From: Umbelopsis ramanniana AG
Taxonomy: Eukaryota > Mucoromycota > Umbelopsidomycetes > Umbelopsidales > Umbelopsidaceae
Reading direction: 5' to 3'
DNA length: 64,000 nt
Assembly: GCF_025399195.1 (NCBI RefSeq)
Contig: NW_026252159.1
Coordinates: forward strand, 33,027-97,026
In this document: piece by piece, positions 45,699 through 61,465 of the stretch
How the letters are laid out: every line of letters begins with the position of its first letter
How positions within the stretch are numbered: the stretch's first letter is position 1
The notes under the pieces: model-generated
What the model saw: the letters and a program-made list of their open reading frames with translations, nothing else
What the model was told of the DNA's origin: nothing
The model's database searches: none
Position numbers and translations under genes: made by a program

Positions 45699-47759
45699 TC
45701 AAGAGCTTGTTCGTCGACTGCGGCGGTCAGCTTCATCCACCAAGTCCCATATGGTCTCCTCGGCCATATACTCATCCCAACGGTCGCTCATAGGTCGCCA
45801 GTCAGAACCTGTTCGAGGTGGATACTGAAAATTGGGACCAAAGTTGCAAGATACCACTCCGCCGCCATAAACACTGACAGCTGGATAATATCCTAAAGTA
45901 CCATCGTCTTTAATTGGAGGCTCTTCGGTCCATTGCTGTCTTCTCGCAGCATCTTCCTCCTCTGCCGCGTTCCCCATCACCGATGTGGAACCAGCGTCAT
46001 GATGGGCTTTTCTTTTCTTACTGCGCCGGTTTCCTTTGATGGATTCAGCCAGGCGACCAAAGTCTTCATAATCAAATAGGTTATCGTACATTATGCCTTG
46101 AGATTTGCCATTTTTGAATATTTCGATTTGTGAGTTTTCAAGCGTTTGAGGATTCCAGCCTTCCAAAACGCCCAAGTTTTTTGATGTCTTTTGCTGATAC
46201 GAGTTGGCTAAAGCTTCATATTCCTTGCTTTGCCTGTAATCCTTTTCTTCAAACCAGAGAGCATCCTTATATGCAATAGGGATTCGTCGTCGAGTTGGGC
46301 TTTTAAAGTTGGAAGTATCACGTTCAGGAAGTCGTATCAATAGTCCAATAACATCTCCTACTTCGAATCCTTCGCCGTAGTGTTCTCGCCTTGAGCAAAA
46401 CAGCTTCTCCCCTGTAACATCACGATAGCCATAGCTGTAAGCATCGAATCCCACCGGAGCATCTAAACTTGCTGTAATAAACATCAATATTCAGTCGCAT
46501 GGTGCTTGGTGGACAGATGAACTGAAATATATACCTTCTCGCCTTGCCCAACCCAATCGAACATGTGGACCATCGCTGGACATTCCTTGACCTGGTTGCA
46601 TAGTTGCTTCCCAGTACCACGTTCCTTGTCGAACACCTACATTAGCTCTACACATGCGCCAGCCTCGATCTGTTGTAAGCACCAAGCCGTCTCTGCTGAT
46701 TGAAGCGTATGGACTGCGATCTGTAGTACTAAGTGTACACCGGCTAGCGTCATCTTGGCTGTATGCTAACAGCTTCAGAATTGGCGATGCTCGGCAAGGC
46801 GTATATTTGAAGCCATATCGATTGTATGGGTGGTCGGCGGCTTGTGTTGATGTCTGCTGAAATGTTGTTACTACGGATGGGGTTGGAGAGGCCGTTGGTG
46901 AAGGTGATGACACTGGTGTGCTGACTGCTGGTGCTTCCATCTTTTGTGACCTTTCTTTCATCATTGGCTTTTGAACAATAGGAATTGCTTTAGCACTGGA
47001 CTGTAGAGCAGACCAGTTAGTTAACGTTGTAGAAAAAGTGATCACAACAACGACAGAAGTCATAAATGGCATACTTGAACAATGTTCGGCCGGACATTCC
47101 ACAAATTGGCATCCACCAGACAGAAGTCAGAGGCGGCGGTTCGGTGATGTTCATCGCGAGTTATAAACATATCTTTGGCTGTGTACAACGTAGATCCTAA
47201 TGTTGCCCACCATGTAGTGGTCCGCGCTCTATCTGTACAAATGCTTTTCCAATTCGCATCAACAAAGGGTATAATATGGTCCTTTTTGTTAAAAAAGAAT
47301 CGATCAGGACGCCATTCGTGTTCCATGAGATGTGAGTTTTTACTAGTGTACAACGCTCGATCAGGTCCATTTTCGCGTACAACTTCTTGTAATATCAAGT
47401 TTGCGATGGCTGTCCAACAGATATCTTTCCATGAAGCTGTAATACGTTCAAAGAATTCTTCGTCCCTACACATTGCACACTGGAAGTTATAGTTTGTCAT
47501 AAAGGGCAGCGCGTGCGAGATTGGCTTTTGAAGGCAGTTGACATGATACCAATTTCGGCATCCTGTCGATAAATGAAAGGTGAGTTGAAGCAACGATTGT
47601 CTACGTATGAATGAGGTACATACTTCGGCATTGTATATTTGGTTCTAGTAAGCTGCGATCTCTACCACAGTAGCAATAAGAGTGCTCTTCATTGACCGTG
47701 TGGTGGGTATTCCACGTCAATGCGGATGGGTCCATTTGACCAGGAACGGAGTTGGCCAT
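45699..47759 (-). CDS. ash2: COMPASS/Set1 complex subunit Ash2 (PHD-like plus SPRY)
   Basis: Nuclear subunit of the histone H3K4 methyltransferase complex. Exons 47759-47624, 47562-47075, 47000-46535 and 46471-45699 join in phase to 620 residues. The N-terminal atypical PHD finger has CYCG, CRRC, WYHVNC and CAMC ligands (the CRRC pair is created across the first splice join), followed by the winged-helix region (SWKDICWTAIANLILQE). A Ser/Thr/Pro linker leads to a SPRY domain (RMCRANVGVRQGTWYWEA, HVRLGWARRE, FDAYSYGYRDVTGEKLF, EGFEVGDVIGLLI, FKNGKSQGIMYDNL) with a Lys/Arg-rich insertion, ending with the SDI-like CNFGPNFQYPP and ETIWDLVDE. The intact PHD separates it from yeast Bre2. Confidence 0.95.
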
Positions 47760-47860
47760 ACGGGAAGGGTAGACAGCTTTTTTTCGAAGTTTTTAAAAAA
47801 AAAATTATTTCCTGACATGTTAAATATCTTTGAAGTTCAATAGCTGTCCATCACACAAAC

Positions 47861-48246
47861 ATGCCGAAATCAGTACGAGATTCGAAGAAAGCTGCAGCCG
47901 CTCCGTATAAGAAAGGAGGGAAGTTAGCGAATGCTCAACCCAAGAAGTCTGTTGTTGCCCAAAAGCAAATGAACAAGAAGGGCATGAAGTTCCGAAATGA
48001 GGCTCTTGCAGATCAGATTGACGATCTCTTTACGGAAGCTAGTAGCAAAATCCCCAAGACGAAAAAAAAAGTGGTTGATCATGAAAAGGTGGGTAGACAT
48101 TCTGTACTGTATCTTCTCAATCGTTGAATTGGTTCTAAGAGTCGTCCACAATGTAGAAAGCACAGGAAGTGGAAGCAGCTCAAAAGAAGTACGAAGAACT
48201 TCAAACAGACATGGACGATGCGCTGGCGCAGATCACTAAGCTTTAA
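47861..48246 (+). CDS. Small lysine-rich protein with C-terminal coiled coil, unknown
   Basis: Exons 47861-48088 and 48157-48246 join in phase to 105 residues. The first 50 residues are Lys/Ala/Gln-rich (RDSKKAAAAPYKKGGK, AQKQMNKKGMKF), the middle has EALADQIDDLFTEAS, and the end (EVEAAQKKYEELQTDMDDALAQITKL) forms a predicted short coiled coil. The basic N-terminus suits a nuclear or nucleolar protein. I do not recognise a named family. It shares a ~100-bp divergent promoter with ash2. Confidence 0.7.
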
Positions 48247-48588
48247 GCGAACTATAGCCGAGAAACGAAAATTATATACCTGTTTTATCATCAAATGATT
48301 TCAAGCATTAATGAACTCAAGATGGCATTTAATACGTGCCAGCCAGTGACCATCACCTACATACACCATCACATCCTATTAACCAAATCCTGAGTATTCT
48401 TGACCAGTATCACGGAATAATGTGTAGACATTAGATGGCTAGATTGCTTAAAGCATGTTTTATTTTGTTAGACGAATAAAAATGTAAAAAGAAAAAAGTG
48501 AAATTGATCAGCAGTTTTCAAAACACGTAAATTGAAGCGATCAATTGAAATAAAGGCCAAAGTCAGAGTCCAGGCAAGATCAGGTACT
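48247..48588. other. Convergent intergenic region
   Basis: 342 bp between the small basic protein gene and the actin stop codon; AT-rich with AATAAAAATG near 48475. No gene seen. Confidence 0.5.
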
Positions 48589-50015
<1,427 letters not shown>

Positions 50016-50657
50016 GATTGATAGTAAAGATATCCACTTCTCGTAAAGCTGTCAATGACTGATTTCCAAATAGGCGATTTTTACAATACCGTAGTATATA
50101 AGACATATTCTGAAACGTGCCAGAAGGAAAACTTGGGTGATGACGTAGAAGACACCCTTTACCACGAGCTCAGCAGTAGAGAAACTCGTAGAATGAGAGT
50201 CAACGAGCTGCAAAATACTTCCGTTAGGTACTGTTGCCTCGCTGCATACCATAGCCTGTATGAGTCACTCGTGAAGGATCCTGCTTGCAAGTCGTCGCGG
50301 TAATACGTCATGCGTACCCGCACCACAAACTTTTCAGCCAATCGTCAACAAGGCAAGTATTTTATCCGCTCAAGCAAGCCTTACGATGTACAAAGGCGGC
50401 GCTGCTCAGATGAAAAAATGTTCACATATTTGATCCATTTTTTCAAAACTATGTTGTTACTGTACGCGTATCTCAAATAAATGATAATGAGTGCTTGCTT
50501 CTGAAAGACCTAAGCATAGTTTCTTGAAATTTTCACTGATGCAAAAAAAAAAGGCATTGTGTACCCGGCCACGAACCCTGCAAAAGGAAAGATCACAGCC
50601 GAGGAAAAACATATAAATACTGTGGGTGAGATTGACTGTCTGTTTGTTCACCAAACA
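50016..50657. promoter_or_regulatory. Divergent promoter region of actin and epoxide hydrolase genes
   Basis: 642 bp between divergent ATGs. A CCAAT box is at 50338-50342. In the actin-proximal 300 bp the sequence has several short open frames with no features. No RNA gene seen. Confidence 0.45.
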
Positions 50658-52237
50658 ATGACTATTGAAACTTTTGAAATACCGAGCTTCACGCCCGAAC
50701 AGCGACAGAAGCTGGATGAAAAGCTCAGCGATATCATCTATCCGCATGAATTCGAAAAAAATGTCGGGTGGACGTATGGTGCTCCAAGATGGGCCGTTGA
50801 ACCTATGGTAAATGCATGGCGCAACGAATTTGATTGGGAAGAGTCAAGGAAGGAGATGGCCCGCTGGCACCACCTCAAGGTAAACATTGATGGCGTTCGG
50901 ATCCACTGTGTGAATGAAACTTCACAACAGCCTGGAGCTATTCCCATTATGCTTCTACACGGGTGGCCTTCAACGTTCTATGAATACCACAAAGTCATTG
51001 ACCCGCTCAGAGATGGTGCTGAAGGTGCACAGGTAACTATTTACTAGCCATTGCAAGGTGGATGGCGATACTGTCATTAACACATTACAGGCATATCATG
51101 TCGTGGTTCCTAGCTTGCCCGGATATGGATTCTCGGATCCTACGCCTACACCTGGATGGGGAGTTGCAAAATGTGCGGAGACGTTGCATAAGTTGATGCT
51201 GGAGTTGGGGTACAGCAAGTACGGTACGTTCTGCGAAGATGAGATTGTTGTTGTAAATATTGGGTAGAGCTGCATGTACTCATATCATGTATAGTTGTTC
51301 ATGGAACGGACTGGGGTGCCGTCCTTGGAATGCATATTGCTACCAATTATACTGCCAACTGCAAAGCTTATCATACAAATTTTATGTTGGTCATGCCTCC
51401 CATACCCACTCTTAGCAACATCGTAACGCAGCCAGTGCGAGTGGCAAAGTTTTTGGCCTGTATGCTTCTTGGTGGCGATGCGATTTACGGAAAAGACAAA
51501 CTCAGAGTGCTCGGCCGCTCATTTGCGGATATCGACCGCGATCGTGACTCAGGTTACCGTGCTATCCAAGGGACGAAACCTTATAGTCTCTCCTATGGTT
51601 TGAGTGACAGCCCTGTTGGCCTATTAGGTAAGTTATTGAGTATCATAAACTTTTACACAGAACATCACACAGTGCATAGCATAAACGAATAAGATCAACT
51701 ACCTCTGCAGCTTGGTTATTGGAAAAATATCATAACTGGACTACTCATACTGGCGACAAGGAGTCGTCAGTGTTACCACCCACCATCGATGTCAAAGAAT
51801 TTTTGACTCAGGTCACCATCTACTGGTTGACAAACAGTATTTCCTCATCAATGCGACTCTATTACGAACGACTTGTTGAGCCAAACATGGACAGAGCTTT
51901 TTCCACCAAAGTGACAATTCCAACTGCTGTTTCTTCGTTCCCAGATGAGGTGTCCAAGGTATGTCAGTTGAATGATGAGGTACACAGAATACTAATGGCT
52001 AAGTACAGAACTTTGCTATCTTACTAGATGCCTAGAGAGTGGGTTGATTCACAGGTCAACTTGGTCCAATATGAAGAACATCCTAGCGTGAGTAGATGAA
52101 GTGCTTTTTCTCACATGCAGTACGGTACTAAACGAGAGATCATCTAGGGAGGGCACTTTGCTGCTTTGGAAGAGCCACAGCTACTGACCCATGACATCCA
52201 ACGATTTGGCAAGAAGATTTCGGCCGATTTGCAATAA
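50658..52237 (+). CDS. Microsomal-type epoxide hydrolase (EHN plus alpha/beta hydrolase)
   Basis: Hydrolyses epoxides to diols, likely detoxification or lipid-epoxide turnover. Exons 50658-51032, 51091-51223, 51295-51627, 51711-51958, 52028-52087 and 52148-52237 join in phase to 412 residues. The in-frame ATG at 50559 is probably leader; 50658 starts directly before the EHN domain (FEIPSFTPEQRQKLDEKL). Oxyanion motif HGWPSTFYEY, nucleophile aspartate in HGTDWGAV and the catalytic histidine in GGHFAALEEP are present. VPSLPGYGFSDP is the classic family block. The protein has no N-terminal membrane anchor, unlike mammalian EPHX1. Confidence 0.92.
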
Positions 52238-52391
52238 CCATGTATTAACCACAATGCAACAAAAACAGACAATTGAGTTTCAGTGGTTCATCAGATGTCT
52301 TAGGAAGCATGATTTATTCAAGTAAATAAAAGTGGTATATATCTCTGTCAACTCTTCAAGCTGTGACAGCATGTATATGCAAACGCATACA

Positions 52392-54876
52392 CTATTCCAC
52401 AATTCGATTTCGTAGAAATTCCATAATCGACTCCGTACCAGCTACAAGAGTAGCACGTCGAGGCACACGGAAGCTAAGAGAAATTCAAGTCCATAGTTAG
52501 CACCGAAGAGTGGTCATCGCAAAGGCTCAACACCAGAGTCAAACTTACCAGTTTCCGTCCAAATTCAGTTCCTTGATGCTTGTTACTCTACCTAGTAGCG
52601 GAGGCACTTGTGAAATGTCATTATTCCCAAGATCAAGGACTCGGATTCCAGGAAAACTGTCTGGGTCGATGGTTGTAATTTTGTTTGTGTTGACACTGAG
52701 GTTGGTAAGACCAGGAAGGTATTCAGTGAGACGAGCCGGGACTTCCTTCAACCGGTTGCAACTTAAGTTGAGATTTGTTAGCAGTGGTGCAAGGTTTTCC
52801 TGTGTAATCGTGAAGATTTGAATTTGGTTGTTGCTGAGATTCAGCTCTTTCAGCGCTGGAAGCTGAAAGTTAAGCTCGAACTTGGTCAACTTATTGCGAT
52901 GCAACGACAGAGTAACCAATGTTGAGGAGAAATGTGTCAACGATGAAGGAAACTCGCTCAACAAATTTTGATCTACAGTCATGGTGTGAGTATATTTGAA
53001 GTCTGCATGGTGAGCAGGAAGGAAACCTCTTCTTACCAAATCGGATGTGAGCAACAGCAAAGTCAACGCTTTCAGCCATTTCAGTTGAAAACTCTTGCAA
53101 TTGCTGCTTTGTCAAATCCAAAGTCTTGTTCTTAACATTTTGGGGATCTGCTGCTAGTGTCGAATTTTTGGATGGTATAATAGGACTTGCGTCAGCATGT
53201 GAATCACCAAGTTGCATATTTCGCAATTTAGTGTTGGTCTCCAGCACAGAGTCGCCTGTTTCATATAGTTAGCTTTCCAACCTTAAAGTCATGAAAAATA
53301 TGAAGCCATTGTCGCCCATACCTCCGCTTTTCAAACTGTCACGCAATGATTTTAAAACATCCATTGATCCTGACATGTTCCTTGGTGGAGACCGCAGCGG
53401 GTTTCCTTCCCAGCTGATGACCTGCAAGTTTGGCATGGCTCCAAGACCAACGGGTAAGGATTTCAATTGATTGCTACTGAAATCCAAACGCTTCAGACTC
53501 TGCAATTGGAGTATCGAACTGGGTATATCTTCAAACACATTACTCGATATATCAATGATAGACAGATTGACAGCCGCCATCTCTACATTATCTAGCTGGT
53601 TTAGACGATTACGGCTCAACAAAAGCTCATACAGATCCTTCAGAGATGCATCAGCGCCGAATGAAAGCACTTGAAGCTTATTGTGATGAAGGTCAATTCT
53701 TTTAAGGTGTAGCTTTCCATCTGGCTCTTCTTGTTAGTCTCCCATTCATAAAGTCATACCGCATACTTGAAAATATGATATAACTTACTTATGATCAATT
53801 TCTGAAGACTATTATTTGCCAACTCCAAGTCTTCTAGTCTATCGCCGAACGTTGACAGCATCCCATTAGGGAGGTCAGAAAGTTTGTTACCATTGGCAAG
53901 TAAGCGACGTAAGGAAACTAGACTTTCCATCTCTTGCGGTAAGCGCGTCAGGAGATTATCGTTTACGTTTAATGTGTCCAATGACGTCCAATTGGCTATA
54001 TTGGGATCGAAGGATTGGATCTTGTTTCCTGCCAAATTAAGCTCTTTCAGCTTTTCGAGACTGTAGAGCTGAACAGGAATCGCTTCGAATCCATTAGCGG
54101 AAAGGTTGACGTATGTAATGTTTTTCAGATTTCCAAATGTATTCGGTAGACTTGTCAGCCGATTGTTATGGAGCTATCATGGGATTAGAATATTGATCTA
54201 GGATGACAACAACAGAATTGCGACAATAACTTACATCCACATGGCGAAGGGCAAGAAATTCTTCACCTATTCTCTCACTGATGGTACTAAGCTGGTTGTC
54301 AGCAGCTATAAAGCGAGTCAACTCTTCCAGATCAGACCAAGCGTCACTACCGCCACTCAGGTCGATTGTGATAGCGTTTGGATCAACATGATACCTGTTC
54401 CGATACATAGAGCCCATAAGTTTGTTGATCGTGGATTTCACACCGTTTCACATTAACACCTACATATTCCACACCGCGTCGGGAATCTCATCCAGATTTC
54501 GGTTTGAAATATTTAGTTTACCGCTTGACTTGGCTTGCTTGATCATTGTTTCGATTTTGCTTGTGCGTGGTGGAGTGTGACCAAAGGCTTCTCCACGGTC
54601 TAACGTGTCATCCCAGCTATAGCTTGGGGCTTCTTTAAATGGCATTGGAACCTTGGGTGGTCTTTTGGAAGCCTTCAACTTGTCTTGGTCCTGCTGTGCC
54701 TTTATTTTGGCCCTTTGCTGAGCCATGAAATCTCTAACACCGGATGACGGCTTTGTCGGCATGGCGCTGGATGTACCTCTTGCCGCGCGGGGTGAGGAAT
54801 TCGACGTAGAGGCATTGTCGCCTTGATTGGCTACGCTCGACGTCGGTCGTGGATGCCCACGGCTTGGAATCGTCAT
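52392..54876 (-). CDS. Leucine-rich-repeat protein, LRRC40 homologue
   Basis: Intracellular LRR scaffold protein of unknown precise role. Exons 54876-54464, 54394-54235, 54173-53789, 53729-53322, 53255-53037, 52972-52549 and 52473-52392 join in phase to about 696 residues. A disordered Ser/Thr/Pro N-terminus is followed by MIKQAKSSGKLNISNRNLDEIPDAVW, the start of the repeats. About twenty LRRs of the LxxLxLxxN.. type follow (LAGNKIQSF, VNDNLLTRLP, HHNKLQVL, SSNQLKSLP, SNNQIQIF, GNNDISQVP), broken by a linker (about residues 500-560). The end FRVPRRATLVAGTESIMEFLRNRI matches the LRRC40 C-terminus. The exon 4 acceptor is a tandem AAGAAG site. Confidence 0.9.
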
Positions 54877-54993
54877 TGTCTGAGTTGTGCGGTTGCAGAA
54901 AAAAAAGGACGACTATCATTTTTGCGACTGTGGTATCATTAAAAAAGTTTATTGTACAATTCTAAAGCATCTACTTTAACATAAAATATTAGT

Positions 54994-55362
54994 CTAATTC
55001 GTTATCACTTTGGAGATACCTAGTAACTTGACTAGCTTCTTCTGTTCCTTGACGATCTTTTCCACTTCCTCCAGCAGATTGGCCTGCTGGGGCTGTTCTA
55101 ATGATTGAAGTTGATCTACCAACCGTTGCGCAATATCCAGCATGTTACTGATTTGCTGCAAGTTTATTCTGGCTTTTGCCTTGTCAGGAATGACATCGGG
55201 ATGAAATGCATTGTTGGATGGTATAGTGATTGGTTCATGTGACGGAGTAACTACCGGCGGTGTCCAGTGCACCGGGGTGGGTCGTGGTATGGTAGCCAAA
55301 ACACTGGCATATCGTACTTGTCTGCACAATGGTCTAGTAATAGTGGTTGATAGATTATACAT
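54994..55362 (-). CDS. Small mitochondrial-like protein of unknown function (122 aa)
   Basis: Single exon. The N-terminus (MYNLSTTITRPLCRQVRYAS) is rich in Arg, Ser and Thr with no acidic residue until position 43, as in mitochondrial presequences. A Pro/Thr-rich stretch follows, then a helical region (NLQQISNMLDIAQRLVDQL and LLEEVEKIVKEQKKLVKLLG) with coiled-coil character. I do not recognise a named family. In a tandem minus-strand block with LRRC40, COP9 subunit 9 and the enoyl-CoA hydratase. Confidence 0.75.
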   Translation of the reverse strand: MYNLSTTITRPLCRQVRYASVLATIPRPTPVHWTPPVVTPSHEPITIPSNNAFHPDVIPDKAKARINLQQISNMLDIAQRLVDQLQSLEQPQQANLLEEVEKIVKEQKKLVKLLGISKVITN

Positions 55363-55676
55363 GGAGGGTTATCAGGTACAGATAATTAAAAAAAAAAAAA
55401 GCCTGTTTCATGAACATCAAATCATTTTATATAATTTGAGGCATCGTCAGCTGCACCAATCATTTGTCATTTGCCAAAACCCACCTGAGACCCGAAAAAC
55501 CAAGTATTAACAAAATCTTCCAAACCAGATATCATTTGCGTTTGATATGAGGTTGGACTACATCAAAACAATATTTACCTTCACCACTAACAGCAGACGA
55601 AGTATTTTTGTATTATTTGTATTATAGACACTTTTCAAATGTAAGGATGTAACATCTCGTTGGTGCTTATCGCGCC
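55363..55676. other. Tandem intergenic region
   Basis: 314 bp between the small mitochondrial-like gene and the COP9 subunit 9 stop codon, with an A13 run near 55388-55400. No gene seen. Confidence 0.5.
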
Positions 55677-56087
55677 TTATGCAATATCTTTATCATCAAA
55701 ATCGTCCTGAAAATCTAAGTGCAAGAAAGGAGAGTTGGTGTGAGCTCATAGAATAAGTGGAAACTGAAGGTTTGATGACGAATGGCACTGGACCATAATT
55801 GGGGAGAAATTTAGCAGAGCAATCCATACCATTAAAAAAGCCTTTGTGTACGAGTTTTTCGTTCTGTATAGTCATGCGGTCTTCGTCTTCATGATCATCA
55901 TCGAGCACTATTTGAGATCCTCGTCGTGACCAGTCTCCTTCCTGGTCCGTGAATCCAGCATCCTCAATCATAGGATCGTCAAATCCCTCTAAAGTTACTA
56001 GTCAGCTTTCCGCTAGCGGTAGTTGCGTTGCAAAGTGGGAAATTCCCGCTTACCATCACCATTCACGTCCCAGTGGGTATCGCTCAT
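55677..56087 (-). CDS. COP9 signalosome subunit 9 (CSNAP/MYEOV2 type)
   Basis: Small acidic subunit of the COP9 signalosome, which removes NEDD8 from cullins. Exons 56087-56054 (34 nt), 55988-55830 and 55714-55677 (38 nt) join in phase to 76 residues. The C-terminal NEKLVHKGFFNDFQDDFDD followed by KDIA corresponds closely to the human COPS9 end (pattern NEK-VH--FFNDF-D-FDD-DI). The N-terminal part is acidic with HWDVNGD and DDDHEDEDR. Because the exons are tiny, open-frame or homology callers could miss it. Identity rests on the short C-terminal motif, which is the part of the human protein that binds the complex. Confidence 0.83.
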
Positions 56088-56398
56088 TCTATGCTTTCGT
56101 AAGTTTGATGAGGAGGAGACTTTTTGCTGTTCAATTGGGGGCAAGTGGTTGGAAGTTGACGAATCGCCCTCGTCCTTGTTCATACAATGCAGCAGGTGGT
56201 GTCTGGCTTCGGAGAGGGAATTTGAAGAGGTGGCTGGCTTCCACAAATAGCAGTCCGGTCGATTGGAAATTAACAGTGGCAATCTTGAAACCTGTGCAAT
56301 GTCTATTCATACAGCAACATACTTCAAATTTGGCCAGAAGGGGAGCATCAATAAAGGTGAACGCCTTTGATATTTTATTAAATAACAATTTTTTGGGT
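56088..56398. other. Tandem intergenic region
   Basis: 311 bp between the COP9 subunit 9 start and the enoyl-CoA hydratase stop, minus strand tandem. Long open frames here (for example 55949-56506 plus strand) are antisense to real exons and lack features. Confidence 0.5.
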
Positions 56399-57796
<1,398 letters not shown>

Positions 57797-58107
57797 GGTG
57801 AAGGCAGATAATCGTGGGAAAGCTGGACGCGATGATTTGGCTGGTAGAAATACAGCCCTTCTAACAACATGTAGTAGATCACATGCAACGCTCGGAACGG
57901 TAGTAAGCGGGCCATGTTTTGATTGGATGCAATTTATATATCAGATTATCATGACCGGCTGCTATTGGCTGATATTGTGGCATAAGTTTTAAGGCACAAC
58001 CCCCACAAGCGTTTTAAACTCCCCACATTCAGCCAGCCAGGCTGCAATATCAAAACCTTCGTTTCTCGTTTTCCCTTCCTCTTCCCTCTTCCTTCACTTT
58101 ACTCAAC
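57797..58107. promoter_or_regulatory. Bidirectional promoter of two mitochondrial-enzyme genes
   Basis: 311 bp between the hydratase and aspartate aminotransferase ATGs. Two ATTGG sites (CCAAT on the minus strand) lie at 57922-57926 and 57963-57967, and a TTTATATATC TATA-like element is near 57933-57942. A TC-rich leader precedes the plus-strand ATG. Confidence 0.55.
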
Positions 58108-59820
<1,713 letters not shown>

Positions 59821-60061
59821 GTGCAGCAATTGATATATGAAGAAAAGGAACATCCCCCACTCTGACCATACACTCTAAAAAAATGCTAGTTAGGATACAG
59901 TTTCGATATGGATACAGTTTTGAATGATTAATTGTATATTTCCTCCTCCTTTTCTATTAGTACATCTTTTGTTTTGTGGTACAAAAAGAACTAAAACATA
60001 ACGAAATTACTCCTGCTGTAGATCAGTAGAACAAAATCATCCTGCCTGTCTAAATTATATC

Positions 60062-61465
60062 CTAATTCTGTCCGAGGAATCCTTTTAAGACATTGACTGT
60101 AAAATCGCCCAGTTTGGGTACAGTGTACCCGCCTTCTTGAACGAATAATGTCGGTCTACCACTGGTGCCTTTCGCTGTTGCCAATACCTTGCCCATCTGT
60201 GTGTATGCGTTGGCGTCCGAGAAATGAATGACTCCGCCAACTGGATCTTCACACCAAGTGTCAAATCCAAGGGATACAACCACCACGTCGGCTTTATACT
60301 GTACGACAGCATCGCTTTCCAGAACCGCCTTAAGTTTTTCCAAGTATTCTTCGTGCGTAGTGTTGGCTGCATCGATAGGAATGTTGATATTGTAGCCTTC
60401 ACCTTTACCAACGCCAACTTCTTGAGCGGATCCAGTGAAGTAAGGATAATCTGGATAAGCGTGTAGTGAGACATAGAAGACATTATCGGTATCGTAGAAC
60501 ATGCTTTGTGTCCCATTTCCACTACATCATGGACAGGGTTAAGTATATGATTAGTACATAGTGGTAACTTGCCGCGTCGCCTCCAATTTAAGCTTGGCAA
60601 TTTACGACTTACTGGTGGTAATCAACATCCACTATCAAAACCTTTTTCTTGACTTCCAAACCACCGGTAATGGTTTGCTCTTCGCCTTCCAACAACTTCT
60701 TTGCAGATTGTAGATCATGGTCGTTGAAAAACTGTGCAGCAATGGCGGCATTGTTAAGGTAACAGAAGCCGCCAGATGCTGCTTTGCAAGCGTGATGTCC
60801 CGGCGGTCGGCAGAGCGCATAAGTTGCAACAGGCTCGTTACCACCACTTTGCTCTAGTTCCAATAAACGATATGCAGCAGTCAAGGCGACATTTGCAGAA
60901 GTAATGGCAGCTCTCCAAGTGCCTATTCATGACTAATATCAACCTACAGGTAACTCAGAATTGAAATCCATAAGATATGGCACATACCATCCACAATCAT
61001 GGTCCCCAAATCAAAAGCATAGGTTGACACTTTGGCTTCTATGGAGCTGTTGATCGACGCCCTCCATGTCTGGCTGGGTAGGTGTTCGACTAGAGCAGGG
61101 TGTGGGAAACTGTCGGGCAATACGCCAATCGGTGTACGACCGGCGGACACCCATTCTTCATAAGCAGTTTGGAGATAGGCAACAAATTCAGGACTATGGA
61201 CCCGTAAAATAGGAGCTAGGCTAAAGTCTCGGTGTGGGATCAAATTGAAAACGTTTGGTTCCTTGATAAGCGCAGCGTGGATTGATACAAGACGCGCTGG
61301 GGATTCTACAATTGGAAGAGAAGCCGATATCAGGTACTTTATCAGGGCAGGTTGAACCCATCAACGCGATATACAAAACATACCACTATGTGGTTGCCAG
61401 CGCCCTGAACTAACTTCAAATGGGGGATTATGGGAAAGACAGATTTCTGAATATACAAAGTCCAT
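60062..61465 (-). CDS. Class II histone deacetylase / acetylpolyamine amidohydrolase family protein
   Basis: Zinc-dependent deacetylase fold. Exons 61465-61384, 61305-60988, 60922-60613 and 60521-60062 join in phase to 389 residues; the protein is only the catalytic domain. Active-site elements are complete: PPGHHA (His-His pair), GFCYLNNAAIAA, VDVDYHHGNGT (Asp and His zinc ligands; the second His is formed across the exon 3/4 join), GFDTWCEDPVGG (third zinc Asp) and QEGGYTV (Tyr). N-terminal HSPEFVAYLQTAYEEW is shared with bacterial-type family members. The position that is Glu in polyamine-selective HDAC10 (DPEG) is Val here (DPVG), so polyamine selectivity should not be assumed. Substrate is unknown. 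Confidence 0.9.

Noticed and set aside
54877-54970. Further upstream exon for the LRRC40 gene
   Set aside because: MTIPSRGHP at 54876 gives a full-length protein and no phased upstream exon is visible.
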